Source of the DNA: Klebsormidium nitens | Lineage: Eukaryota; Streptophyta; Klebsormidiophyceae; Klebsormidiales; Klebsormidiaceae | Direction of reading: 5' to 3' | DNA length: 64,000 bases | Assembly: GCA_000708835.1 (NCBI GenBank) | Contig: DF237005.1 | Span: 202,228-266,227 of the forward strand | Position numbers and translations under genes: made by a program | The notes under the pieces: model-generated | The model's input: only the letters and a program-made list of their open reading frames with translations | What the model was told of the DNA's origin: nothing | Database searches by the model: none | Part shown: positions 47,601 through 57,721 of the stretch, one piece after another | Layout: each line of letters begins with the position of its first letter | Numbering within the stretch: position 1 is the first letter of the stretch

Positions 47601-50106
47601 GATTCGGACCGACTTAACGGGGTGAACGACGTTAAAGTTAAAGACGGGGTTGAAGATGGGGTTAAAGCGGTCTCGCTCCTTTTAGAAGCAATGCAAAACA
47701 TGGACAATGAGCTCGGTGCTTCTCACCGAGGGACCTCCTATGGGGAGGCGGGCCACCGCGAGGCGCCCGGGTCAGCTCCTCGGGGAAGCTCTCAAACTGC
47801 GGAGGGTTTTGCGAAAATGGAGAGCGCTTCCTTCGCTGACGCCATCGACAGACTCCCTTCAGCAGCCGCTGTCGGGAAGACAGCGAACACAACCGAAGTG
47901 AACGGGACTGTGCTTCGTAGGGGTTTAGCAGTCCCGGAAAGGGAACCGGGGGAAGAACGGGGATCGTGGGAAGGACTGCGGACCCACGTGTCAGAATGTG
48001 AGATTCGCGGAAGCAGCCCCAGTCTCGGAAAAGCAGAGAGCTCCGGAAGGAGACCCGGTGGATCCAGTGGTGGGTCGTTGTCTGGCGACGTGGCACTTTC
48101 ACAAGCGAACATGGTGCCTCCTGAACCGGAGGGATCAGCCGGGGCGTTAACCGGGGCGTCAACCGGGGCGTCAACCGGGCGGTCGGGCAGTCTGGAGCAG
48201 TCCGAGACCGGCGCCCGGGCATTGCCGCCGGAGTGCCCCCCGGAAGTGAAGGAGGTCTGGGAGAAGACGAAGCGGCTCCTTTGGCAAAAGTGAGGGGAAA
48301 CTTTCCGGCTCCGAGGGTCTAAAGTCGGCTCAAACCCACATTTCTTTCTTGTGTAGCTCTCTTTTTGCGCCTTTGACAAGGCGCTCTTAAGGGCTAAGCC
48401 GCTCTGAATGATTAATCGGAATTTCCGCGATAGCTCAACGATTACAATACTGCGCCTACGCGATTGCTCGCGATGGTCTATCTGAAACTCGCCCGACTCA
48501 GAAGTTTGTTAGAGCGGCCTGTAAAATAACTGGGTCGTTTGCTAGACCTCTACAGAGGGAGTAAAGCTCAGGACAGTCGATCCGACGTCGTCTTCCCGTT
48601 TGTAATGCCTTGAATGCCCTTGGATGCAGAACCCCACGAGGCAAAGCGAGTCCTTGAATTTCAAAGCACCAAACCTTCGGATTCCAAAAGTACTTGAGTG
48701 CCATCAGAAGCGAATCTTGCCGCTCTAGGCATGACGGAAAGGCGCACCGTTGGCACTGGTACCACTTAAGGCCGCCTCTTTAGCAGCTATTAAGAAGGGC
48801 TTTCGCAGGTCTCTGCTTCGAGAACGTCACTAGGGCGCTTAGCTCTGGCCGCATTCCCTTCATAATGCCTATATTCTAAGGACGTCTTTCGAATCAGGAC
48901 CCTAGCTTCAAATATGCCACAGCTCTCTGCCGTTAAGGTTATGTCTCTTCAATTTAGCAATAGTAAGCTCTAGCAATAGTAAGCCCTACACTAACACTAA
49001 AAACCTAACTCACAAAATCACCCGCTCCGCACCCGAACCCACCCTAACCCCTAAACTAACCCTACCCGCCCCAGGCTGGTGACTCGTGAGCTTACTATTG
49101 CTGAAGCTTACTATTGCAAAATTGAAGATTCTTTTTATGGTTTGTCGTTGAGCGGATCCCGACAGTAACTTCAGCGAATCACGGCAGATCAATAGACTCC
49201 CGCGAGTACGTCTGCGAGTACGTCAGGAAGTTCGAGCGACAGCCAGCTTTACTAGCTCGCCCCGAAGGTGCGTCCGCCAGACCTTTGAGCTACCAACGGC
49301 GACAACCAGACTGGGGTTGCTCCGAGCGCGCCCTGACCGCAGCCCGTATTTCTAAGCTAGATTCTTAAAACCCTCAAACGCTAAAGCCTTGAAAACCAAT
49401 CTCCAGGTACCAATTGCGACAGAAGCTGTCGCCGGAGGATCGGGACTTCGTCATGCAGGAGATCCTGACGTATCACCCGAACGCGACAGCGAAGATCGGG
49501 TGCGGCGTCGAGGCCATCACGGTAAGCGCTGAATCGTCAAGTATTCTTTGATCCATGAATGGATCATTCTCCGAGGTTAGTGAAGCAGGCTTGAAGATTT
49601 GAAGATTGTTTCTAGCTCAGGGTTCATTAGGATCAACTTCTCCACAGCCCCAAGGAGGCTGCTGACCCGGAAACCAAATTCTTTGCCGAGACATCCGTTC
49701 CACTCGTGACTTTCCGAAAGCATGGCTTGCCTATTCCTGGCTGATCGACTCTGATTCTACTGCCTTTCCGCCCTAAACCACCCACTTCTATGATACTTCA
49801 TATCCAACTGGCCTTCCAGATTCACTTGACGCGTTAGCCTTCTCGCGCCGATTGACGCAGGCTCAAATCTTCATGCTCTTGTTGACGCACCCCTTTGACG
49901 ACTTCTGTGTGAACCGACTTAAGCTATAAATTCACCAGATTCCCTTAAACCAAATTGCCCCGAATCACCCCTGTACCGTTTGTTCCCAGGTGGACTTTTC
50001 CATGCAGTCCCGCGCCAACCGGTGCTTCCACGTCATCCGCAACGACGGTTCCCAGGAGGACTTTTCGTACCTCAAGTGCCTACGGGTGCGCCGAGGGATC
50101 CTGTAG
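44640..50106 (+). CDS. Mini-III ribonuclease fused to a DCL (DUF3223) domain, probably chloroplast rRNA maturation
   Basis: Seven exons join in phase to 660 codons: 44640-45147, 45719-45834, 46247-46389, 46985-47090, 47412-48289, 49407-49521 and 49990-50106. Residues 1-185 are Ser/Gln/Lys-rich, fitting a transit peptide plus spacer. Residues about 190-310 are a Mini-III RNase III domain without dsRNA-binding domain: FNAGTMAYLGDGVYQMYAKR with the catalytic Asp, then ATALETLIGFLYLTDPSRLD with the catalytic Glu. A 275-residue low-complexity linker follows, including a 12-bp repeat (TGASTGASTG). Residues 585-660 are the DCL/DUF3223 domain: YQLRQKLSPEDRDFV, LTYHPNATAKIGCGVEAI, NRCFHVIRNDGSQEDFSYLK. 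The fusion rests on the donor AAAA|GTGAGG at 48290, where the unspliced reading hits TGA at once, and on the acceptor at 49406. If that splice is not used, Mini-III would end near 48293. Mini-III and DCL are both known in plastid 23S/4.5S rRNA processing. Confidence 0.82.
45923..45980. repeat. Two-copy tandem repeat, 29-bp period, in the Mini-III gene intron 2
   Basis: CCCCTCAGGATTCCTGAGAA is followed 29 bp later by CCCCTCAGGATTCCTCAGAA, and the tails AGTAGTTCA and CTGGCTCA are also partly alike. It is purely intronic. Confidence 0.8.
48946..49128. mobile_element. Foldback/MITE-like element with 38-bp inverted repeats in the Mini-III/DCL intron
   Basis: The left arm (48946-48983) and the reverse complement of the right arm (49091-49128) agree at 35 of 38 positions. 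Each arm contains two GCAATAGTAAG units. The 107-bp core is rich in CCTAACCC-like words and resembles a segment at 55973-56072. No clear target duplication was seen, so the class is open. It lies inside the intron whose splicing creates the Mini-III/DCL fusion. Confidence 0.75.
49005..49085. repeat. Dispersed repeat copy A (shared with 55973-56072)
   Basis: The core shares AACCTAACnCAC, ACCCGCTCCGCAC and CCTAACCC, a C-rich ACCCTACCCG/CATCCCACCCG stretch, and CCCCnGGCT, with the intron segment at 55973-56072, in the same order and orientation. Both copies sit within introns. Confidence 0.65.
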
Positions 50107-52197
50107 GACGCGCCGGAAGCCGCGCTGGCTTCGTTTTTGCGGAAGCGGGGAAATTGCAGGCACGCTAAGTTACATTTTGATAGGGTCCAGCAGGATGCGG
50201 TTTGAATTGACACTACTTGATAGCCGCGTGCCCAGGTCAAAATTGTCAAGGACCAACAGGTGTCTACAGAGTTGGGCGTATCTTGCAAACGGGAATTGCA
50301 AGCAGATCATGATGAAAGATTTCTTAACATAAACGTGGAGACAGAAGAGTCATAGCAGGCTTCCAAACTTCCGGGCCTTTATATGTCGGAGCTCATGCAG
50401 ACGTGGGTGCGTATCTGAGTCTACTAATTAGCTTCAGAGCTTTCCGGAGTACCGAAGTCAAGAGTCCAGGAACTTGAAAGCGAATGAACACTTTTCTGAG
50501 TCCGTGCGGGACGCGCACGGGCCTAAGCCACTAGCAGCCTCCGTTGCCAGCTTACTTGACCATGAATAACCTAACCTGGCCCGTTAGACCCATCAAATAT
50601 AACGTGCTTGACGTGTTCGCGTCGGGCGCGGCCAGTCAGTCATATCTTGGGCATATGCATCATCCCGAGTACGAGGCGCACGCGATCGTGGCATGACCAA
50701 GCAGTGTGTCTTTTGCAAACTTCACTGAATGCTCGGCGGCAGCGCCGCACAAGTGCGATCCTTGGCTTGCAAACCCAACGCTGTTTGAGCTGACCAGCAT
50801 CATTGGCTGCATATGCACTATTCCAAACAAACTCAAGACTACATGCTGGGTTTCGGCATGAGCTGCTGCACAATCCCATGCACATGATCACTGTACCTTA
50901 CCTGGCGGCATATGGCCTGGCCGTCAATCCATCATAAGCAATCGATTCTGCAGTGCAAACCCGAAGAGATTCGAATTTGGTATTATCGTTCACAGTCAAT
51001 AAGTCAATCATGCAAGATGAGGCATGGCAATCATAAAGCTCAAACATTGAGATCTGAGCCTAGATATCTGCTCACAACCAAACTACAGGTTTTAATCAAT
51101 CAAGCAAACTGATTACACCTGTCTAAGTGTTGTCACACTGGAACGTGAATTTCGCAAAACGAGTGCAGCCGCTCTCGTCCGTTCTTGTTGGCGCCACTGT
51201 TTGCTAGGTGCCGCTTGTTGGCTGCGTCACACAGCTTGCGAAAGAGGGAGAAGTCCTCTTTTCCTTTCGGTGTGATTGAAGCTGTCTGTTACTGGGAAGT
51301 TGCCAAGTGCAAATCTGAGCTTTGGGTAACGTTCTCCTCACTCCGGCTGCTGAAGGAACCTATTGTCAGTCTATTTCAGTCGTTGAGTGACTACAAAGAA
51401 GCTTCAAAGTGGACTTAGAACGTTCTTACTGTTACAATATTGTAGGCGAAGACCATCTCATTGGGCGGAAGTAATCCAGATGCTATAGCCTATCCGAGCA
51501 AGATTACAAGAGTTAGCAGGACTATACCAAGAGTTGAAGTGAATTGAACGGTTCATGACCGTCCGACGAATTCTGATTAAGCAGTACCGTCAGTCCGTGC
51601 GGACATCTATGTTCCCTTTTTGTTCCGGCTTGGTCTTCGGATGAAGAAAGAGCGGAAGATTCCGTCTCTGTAGATCGGACGTCAACCTAAAGTTTGCAGC
51701 AAGATCACCGGCACGGTCTCAGGCAGCCGCACGGAATTTAGTATTGGTGGCAATATCGGGTTGAAGGTGGGACCTGCCCCAGGCTTATCAAGAGAAGATT
51801 CCCTAACAAGTAACCAGGTGCGACTCAAGTTTCGAAGATACCCTCCTCGAATCCCGCCATGTGGCGCGCCAGCACGCAGACGCCAAATCTGTGCCCGCAT
51901 ATCGCTGCTCAAAAGGCGCGTGATCATTAACTAAAGCTGATATATTGTCACGCGTCAAGACAAGCTTGGGCTTCGAGAAGACCTAGCATGACAGGAGTGG
52001 TCTCTCTGGGCAGTGAACCTGTCTGCTCGGCAGGCTGTCAAGCATATAGTAGGGCTCCCAGCACTGCTTTTGTGCGTCAGTCGCAAACGCCTCCGACGCA
52101 AGAAATAATCTCCACTCGTCCAAGCTTAGCTGCATTCGCTTCGCGCTCTGGCGGCACCCGCGCATCAGCACGGCTGAGTTGACCCACTGTTCCGATC
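50107..52197. other. Intergenic region, no gene recognised
   Basis: It lies between the Mini-III/DCL gene and the secreted phosphatase gene. It should contain the former's 3' UTR and the latter's promoter. Small open stretches on both strands (for example 51682-51927 minus, 50912-51112 plus) show no family motif, signal peptide or splice pattern. Confidence 0.45.
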
Positions 52198-55100
52198 ATG
52201 GTGTCACTTTCCACGGCTCTGTGCGCGATCCTGCTTCTTTTGGGTTTGGGTTTGCTGGCAGTCCATGCTGCTGCGCATTGCCCCGCATTCTTCAATCCCT
52301 GCTACGACGCAGCTGGCACCCGCGAGTTTTGCTGCAAGAGCGCCCAGAACGGCCTGGCTGCGCAGACCTACGAGTGCTGCCAGTCTCAATGCGTGCCTGT
52401 CGGCGCTTGCGTCTGTGATGCCTCCGGCAGGCGAGCGGGTTTGACAAGAGATTCTGAAGTATCTTTTGTCAATCTGTTCGATCTTGCAAAGTTGGCTTTG
52501 TTCAGAATGCAAGAGCTTCTCGAGCTTTTGGTTGAGCATCTGGATCTGTGTTTGTGACTCTCTGTTTTTTCTGCTTCGAACCAGCAGAGTTGGCTTTGTT
52601 CAGATTGTGGGCTCTCTTTGAAACTTGCAAAGGGGTGGTGGTTGTCTCAGACGCTTGAGATATACTTCAACTTACTAACATGTAGAAGCTTGGGAGGATT
52701 CCTTGTCTTGGTGTTGGATGCTTTTTCGTGATTCAAGTTTCGAATCTGATCGTCTCATTACTGCTGAAGCCGAGGGGGGTTGACAGCTGTCATCTGAGAA
52801 TCCGATCCATGTAGACTGCTGGCCGGAAGCTGTTTTTTGGAAAAAAGTAGAAAGCACAAGACGTTTTGGCTTGATGCAAATCCTCTAATAGGGAGAGTGG
52901 TTTCCTCCTCTCATTTTGCGGTTAAGAATTAGTGTCCACTTATGGTCTTACAAGTCTGAATGAGCTTTCAATTCATGGCTTCTTTGCAAGCACTTTTGGT
53001 GAACCCGTCGGACCCATGGTTTCCATTTGAATTGAATCTCCCCTTGTCGTGTCTTCTTTCAGTTCACTTCCTATATTCTCCACCTGCAAATCTTGAATCC
53101 CAGCCGCAGTACAATCTCATCGTTATGAACAACAGCCACCCCGCTAGTGCTCCAAGTCGACCAGAGTCTGGGCCAAACTCCATCACCAGCCATGCTCAAT
53201 CATTTTGTATCGTAAAACTTTCATTACTATCATACCATACAAGTCATATCTCTGCTGTTCACCCCCCCTCGTTTACCGCTGCAGCTGCTCGAGTTCGTGC
53301 CCCCAAGCGTACGTGGCTGGCCGGTACTTCGACCGCATTTTCACCATCATCTTCGAGAACACCGACTACGCGGCCGCGATCGCGGACCCCTACTTCGTCA
53401 GCCTCACGCGGCGCGGCGACGGGCGCCTCCTGACCAACTACCACGGCTGCACGCACCCCTCCCTCGTGAGTCGCCCAGAAGAACACGTGTCGAAGTCCCG
53501 AGATTTTTGACTTCAATCTTTCGCCAAAGTCGAGATCGTTCCCGAACGTCAGCAGAATGTCAAACTAGCACTGGAATTTTGCAGTGCGCTACAGAAAGGT
53601 GTTCAGTCGACTGACTCAAACCCAAGGCGATGCACTCCTTCTGAGAGGACGAATTCACTGATTGGATCCCACTTCGTTCCGACCTTGATTCTTACCATCC
53701 TTTTCTTTCCGTCAACCGCTCCTCTCACTCGAGCCTCTTCACATTTTCAGAACATCAAAGTCCACAATGTGCCTTCGTTCTGACACCCCGGACGCCTTGT
53801 CTTTCTGGCAGCCCAACTACTTGTGCCAGTCCTCGGGAACCTTCTACGGCCACACCAGCGATGCAGTGCTCGCAATTAACGGAACGAGCGTCGTTGACCT
53901 GCTGGAACCCGCCGGCATCTCCTGGAAGGCCTACATGGAGTGAGTATCAGTTTCTTGTTATGTCTTTCCTTTATGCCAAGTTGTAAACAGACAGAGATCG
54001 ACAAACTGCCTGAGATTAATGGTGGGGCACGGGTGCGGAGCAACTCCTTCCCCTCCTCATTTTGAATACCGTAAGCTTTCCCCCCGGATAGTCAGTTCCT
54101 TTAAGTTTCCCCCAAAATGGTAACTAAGCTTTTGAACCGTTCCCTTAAAACTGCTGATTCCGTGCACTTCTTTCCTCTTTCAGGGCCTTCAACGGCAATT
54201 GCGACCTTACTCCGTTTACGCCGGCCGACGGGAATGGTTACGCCAGGTGGGTTACGCCATGTCCCACTTTAGTCATCGTTTTTAAACCCTACGGATCCGT
54301 CAGCGGCTTCTTTTTCCTGATCGCTCTCACAAATCGTGCGTTTCTCCTCAATTTTCCCATCTCTCATCGCACTTTCGTCGACGTTCGTATGGATGTTTCC
54401 GCTCTTCACTTTCGTCTTCTTCTGTCACCTCCTTGGGAGTTCCGGTCCTCGCGACAATGTTAACAGATCGTTCTGCCCTTCTCCAACAGTCGTGCCATTT
54501 ACGAATACTCAAGTTCGCTTAATGCTTGCGTTCGCAATCGACGTCGCGCGTCCTGACCGTTCAGTTTCCGCCGTTCCGCCTGACCGTTCCGTTTCCGCCG
54601 TTCCGCCCGCCAGGAAGCACGACCCCTTCCTCAATATCGCCAACATCATCAACAACCCCGCGCGCTGCGCCAAGGTCGTTCCGGCGGCGCAACTGGACGC
54701 GGATATTTCCGCCGGAACCGTCCCCCAGTACGCCTACTACGTGCCTACTCAGGTCAGATTCCGCCCGTTTCAAGATTAGCGTCTCGGGGCTCAAGTACCT
54801 TTGGGTTTCACTCTTCCGTGCTTCTTCCGTTGGTCTGCTACCAGTGATGATGGAGCCCCCCGCGTCTTTGCAGCGGAAATTGGAACGCGGGTGTCGCTTG
54901 TTCCGCAACGTCATCGCGGTTGTGTGCTTCTGAAGGTACAAAAGGGCCCCGAATTCAGGCGATTAGTTCCGGACGGAAAGAACAGTTCTACTTGATTCCC
55001 AGTCACGAACCAACCCAATCAGTCTCAGACTCTAGAAGTTGTGGTTGAGTTCTTGGCGGATTTCCACTTTCTTTCGGAGCCTGTTTGAGTTTGACTCAAC

Positions 55101-56320
55101 CTCGCCGGGAGACAAGATTTCCGTGCTGAATCCGAATCTGTTCTCTCCGCTTTCCAGATAAACGACGCCAACAACATCCCGCAGAGAAGCACGGATCGAC
55201 GAAATCTCGCGCTGTTTTTCATTCTCCGTCTCTGCACTTGCCAGATTCATAATCTTCTTTTCTTTCGAAATCAACGACGCCCACAACAGCAACACGAGTT
55301 TCGCGGCGGGCTACCTGAAGGGGTTTCTGGAGCCGAAGCTGGCCGACCTCAACTTCTACGACGCGCGGACGCTCGTCGTCATCACCTTCGACGAGAACGA
55401 CTTCGTCGAGCCCACCAACAGGGTGAGCGCGCGCAATGTTCTTCGACGATAAAGTCGTAAGATACTTCGACCGGAATGTACCAATTTGAGGAGTCGCTTA
55501 AGTCGCACGCCTTTCGGACTCTGCCTTCTTTGGACTTCGAGGAGTCTCACGGTTTCGCTGTTGATGACGTCGCCTGTTCTGCTTTGCTTGCGCATCTTCC
55601 TTGGACTCGCTCACCGAGTAATCTGTCACACATCCAGATCAGCGGACACGGGAGTGCAAAACCGCGCTGTTCGAAATCGACCTTACGAGAATGTTCTTTC
55701 GAAATCGCTCTGCCAAACGCCTGTTTTGCTGTTGCAAAACTTCTGCCATGGCAAGCCGCGCGCGCTTTGACTCCATTCCTCGCGCCCGTCGATCTGTTCT
55801 GACATTTTCTCGTCCGACGAAGGCGCCCTCCAATCTAGGGCAATGAGCTGTTTAAAAGCTGCATCAACGGCCATAAACATATCGTAGGTTGATATATGGA
55901 CTCTATCTGCAGGTGTACACGGTTCCTTGAACGAAAAACCCCACGAAAGCCGGGTCAATCCACCGGGCAAAGACAAGTAAACCTAACCCACTCATTGACC
56001 CGCTCCGCACTCATACCAATCCTAACCCTTAGGCTCATCCCACCCGTCCCCCGGGCTTGACCTGATAGCTTATTTCAATAAAGAATCAAAACTATTGTCC
56101 ATTGCAGGTGTACACGGTTCTGCTGGGCAAGTTTCTGAACGCCGACGGGCAGGCGAGCAACGACAGCAGCTGCTACAACCACGCCGCAGAGCTCAAGACG
56201 GTTGAGGAGAACTGGGGGCTCGGAAACTTGGGGACTGCTGACGTGGCGGCTAAGTCGTTCTTTTCGGGCGTCAACCAGAACAACGCCTGGCCCACCGTTG
56301 TCTGTGCAAAGGCTTTGTGA
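52198..56320 (+). CDS. Secreted acid phosphatase of the phosphoesterase family (PF04185, fungal PhoA-like) with Cys-rich N-terminus
   Basis: Seven exons are placed: 52198-52430, 53285-53465, 53812-53939, 54184-54246, 54614-54752, 55270-55422 and 56108-56320 (369 codons). Exon 1 has a clear signal peptide (STALCAILLLLGLGLLAVHA) followed by a region with 10 Cys, including CCKS, ECCQSQC and ACVC. The catalytic domain follows: DRIFTIIFENTDYAAAIADP with the family's metal-binding Glu-Asn and nucleophile region, LTNYHGCTHPSLPNYLCQSSG, INDAHNSNTSFAAGYLKGFL, and VVITFDENDF. Such enzymes release phosphate from organic esters outside the cell. The first intron appears to be GC-AG (GGCAG|GCGAGC); phases match. 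Exon 6 lacks an AG directly before ATCAACGACGCC (it reads CGAA), so splicing there is doubtful; a duplicated copy with a good acceptor lies 112 bp upstream. The gene may be damaged or may use an alternative junction. Confidence 0.78.
54547..54612 (+). repeat. Two-copy repeat, about 27-bp period, before phosphatase exon 5
   Basis: CCTGACCGTTCAGTTTCCGC and CCTGACCGTTCCGTTTCCGC, each followed by CGTTCCG, sit in tandem and run directly into the acceptor of exon 5 at 54613. The second unit supplies the pyrimidine-rich tract of the 3' splice site. Confidence 0.8.
55158..55269 (+). pseudogene. Duplicated start of phosphatase exon 6, with acceptor
   Basis: ATAAACGACGCCAACAAC at 55158, right after TTTCCAG, repeats the exon 6 start ATCAACGACGCCCACAAC at 55270, 112 bp downstream. 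The upstream copy has the good acceptor but reads INDANN, losing the His of INDAHN. The downstream copy has the correct protein sequence but no AG. The preceding pyrimidine tract is duplicated too. Confidence 0.75.
55911..56107 (+). repeat. 195-bp duplication of the phosphatase exon 7 border, enclosing a dispersed repeat
   Basis: TGCAGGTGTACACGGTTC occurs at about 55909-55926 and again at about 56103-56120, where it is the real acceptor and start of exon 7. The two exon-start points are 195 bp apart. Between them lies a C-rich segment (55973-56072) related to the one in the Mini-III/DCL intron. This could be a tandem duplication or an insertion with an 18-bp target duplication. The first copy has a usable CAG but reaches a stop codon after a few codons. 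Confidence 0.7.
55973..56072. repeat. Dispersed repeat copy B (related to 49005-49085)
   Basis: It contains AACCTAACCCAC, ACCCGCTCCGCAC, CCTAACCC and CATCCCACCCG in the same order as the intronic copy at 49005-49085. The inverted arms seen around the other copy are not recognisable here. Confidence 0.65.
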
Positions 56321-56970
56321 AGATATTGTCTAAAGAGCTCAGTGAAAGAGCCGAATGAGTCAAAAGAGCGTGAAAATGCTTGCACCTTTTGAGGTCCCCG
56401 TAAGCTGAGCGATAGAGGGTTGAGTCACAGTCCAAGGTCAAATGCTGTCGTCGTCCGCGTTTACTCGTCAATCAGTCGTGATGATACTGAATTGTTTGTT
56501 TTTAGAGGCGTCACAAAGTGTTAACGTGTCCAAGTCGACGAAGCTCTTACGAAGCACACTATCAAAAGGGCCTGTTCTCTATGCTTGTAAGAGAATCGTA
56601 GAATCATCGCCAAGATCCCAAGACGCCCTTGGATGGATATATATCTAGGTCCAGATTTTCGCAAGAATCTGAGAGCAAGCACGTCAAACAAGTGACTGAG
56701 AGCATGAAGCTCGTTCAGACAGCAAACAAGTCCGTGCAGTGTTCGATTTTCGCCGTTACGTACACTATCCAAGACTTGCGCAGGACCGTTTCGTACTGAC
56801 GTAGCGTCCTGAGCCTGAAGAATGACTCGGGCTTCTGCCTAGACTGTTAATCCAAACCCCCGGCCCCTGGATGATTCTTCATGACAGCATAGTGTTCACT
56901 GCCTAAAGTGGCTCGATGAGCATAAAGTTGCTTCAGGTCGATCCTATATGCATGTGCGCTCGACTAGGTC

Positions 56971-57507
56971 ATGCAGCAATTGAAAACCATCCAGTGCAAT
57001 CGGAAGGCATGCCCAGCCCACAAAATTGCCAAGGTTTTCCTGCCCCTCATGCATCTGGCGGGGTTGCGCTTGCCACAGAATATTCGTGTCAAGTGGCATG
57101 ATGTGGAATGCCTAGAGTTCTGCCAGCTGCAGTGGACTGATGCGGACGCAGAAGTTTTACATATCGTCAGGTACAAGATTGCAATCGAAACAAGATTTGG
57201 TGCAAGACTCGATCTGCGAGTGAATCCCTTTATCGAACGAGCTATGATTTGCAAGAGCAGAACCTTCAGAGAGTACGTTCTACAGATTCATAATTGTATT
57301 GTAACCATGGCATTCTTAATTAAGCAGTCAAGAACAGATTTTTATCAGCAAGGATATGCAGTCAGTTTGAGTCCGGCTAATCTTTGTACCTGGGCAGTCC
57401 TTCTACTCTACCTCAACCAATATTCTCAATCTAATCCTCAAGAGCTGGCATGGAACGAATCTTGTCTTTTGTGCAGTCAGTTATCCTACAATACAATCAA
57501 GCAATAA
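56971..57507 (+). CDS. Uninterrupted 178-codon reading frame, function unknown
   Basis: It starts at ATG 56971 and runs 178 codons to a stop. The composition is protein-like (hydrophobic KVFLPLMHLAGL, basic CKSRTFREYVLQI) but matches nothing I recognise. It has no introns, unlike all its neighbours, and lies between convergent genes. It may be a relic of an inserted element or a chance open frame. Confidence 0.25.
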   Translation: MQQLKTIQCNRKACPAHKIAKVFLPLMHLAGLRLPQNIRVKWHDVECLEFCQLQWTDADAEVLHIVRYKIAIETRFGARLDLRVNPFIERAMICKSRTFREYVLQIHNCIVTMAFLIKQSRTDFYQQGYAVSLSPANLCTWAVLLLYLNQYSQSNPQELAWNESCLLCSQLSYNTIKQ

Positions 57508-57721
57508 GGCAGTCCTAGCAGTTGCAGTAGCAGTCTCTTCCAACAGTCGTCAACAGTACGCACAGCCTAGCAAGCAATATCCAACTCAACGATCAAAATC
57601 GTGCTGATTATGCTACCCGGTTTTCGTGTCTCTTGTTCCGCACCCAGCTCACACCTTCCCCTCGAATTTCAAACGCCGGTCTGTTTCATGGGGGTAACTC
57701 AACCCCTGTTCGGGGCCCCCC

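Noticed and set aside
47662-48379. Two long minus-strand open frames opposite the Mini-III linker
   Set aside because: They are shadows of the low-complexity coding exon 47412-48289. Composition is Pro/Ser/Arg noise.
49010-49080. Telomere-like CCTAACCC words
   Set aside because: Units are irregular and few, sit within an inverted-repeat element and have a related copy at 56 kb. This is a dispersed repeat, not an interstitial telomere.
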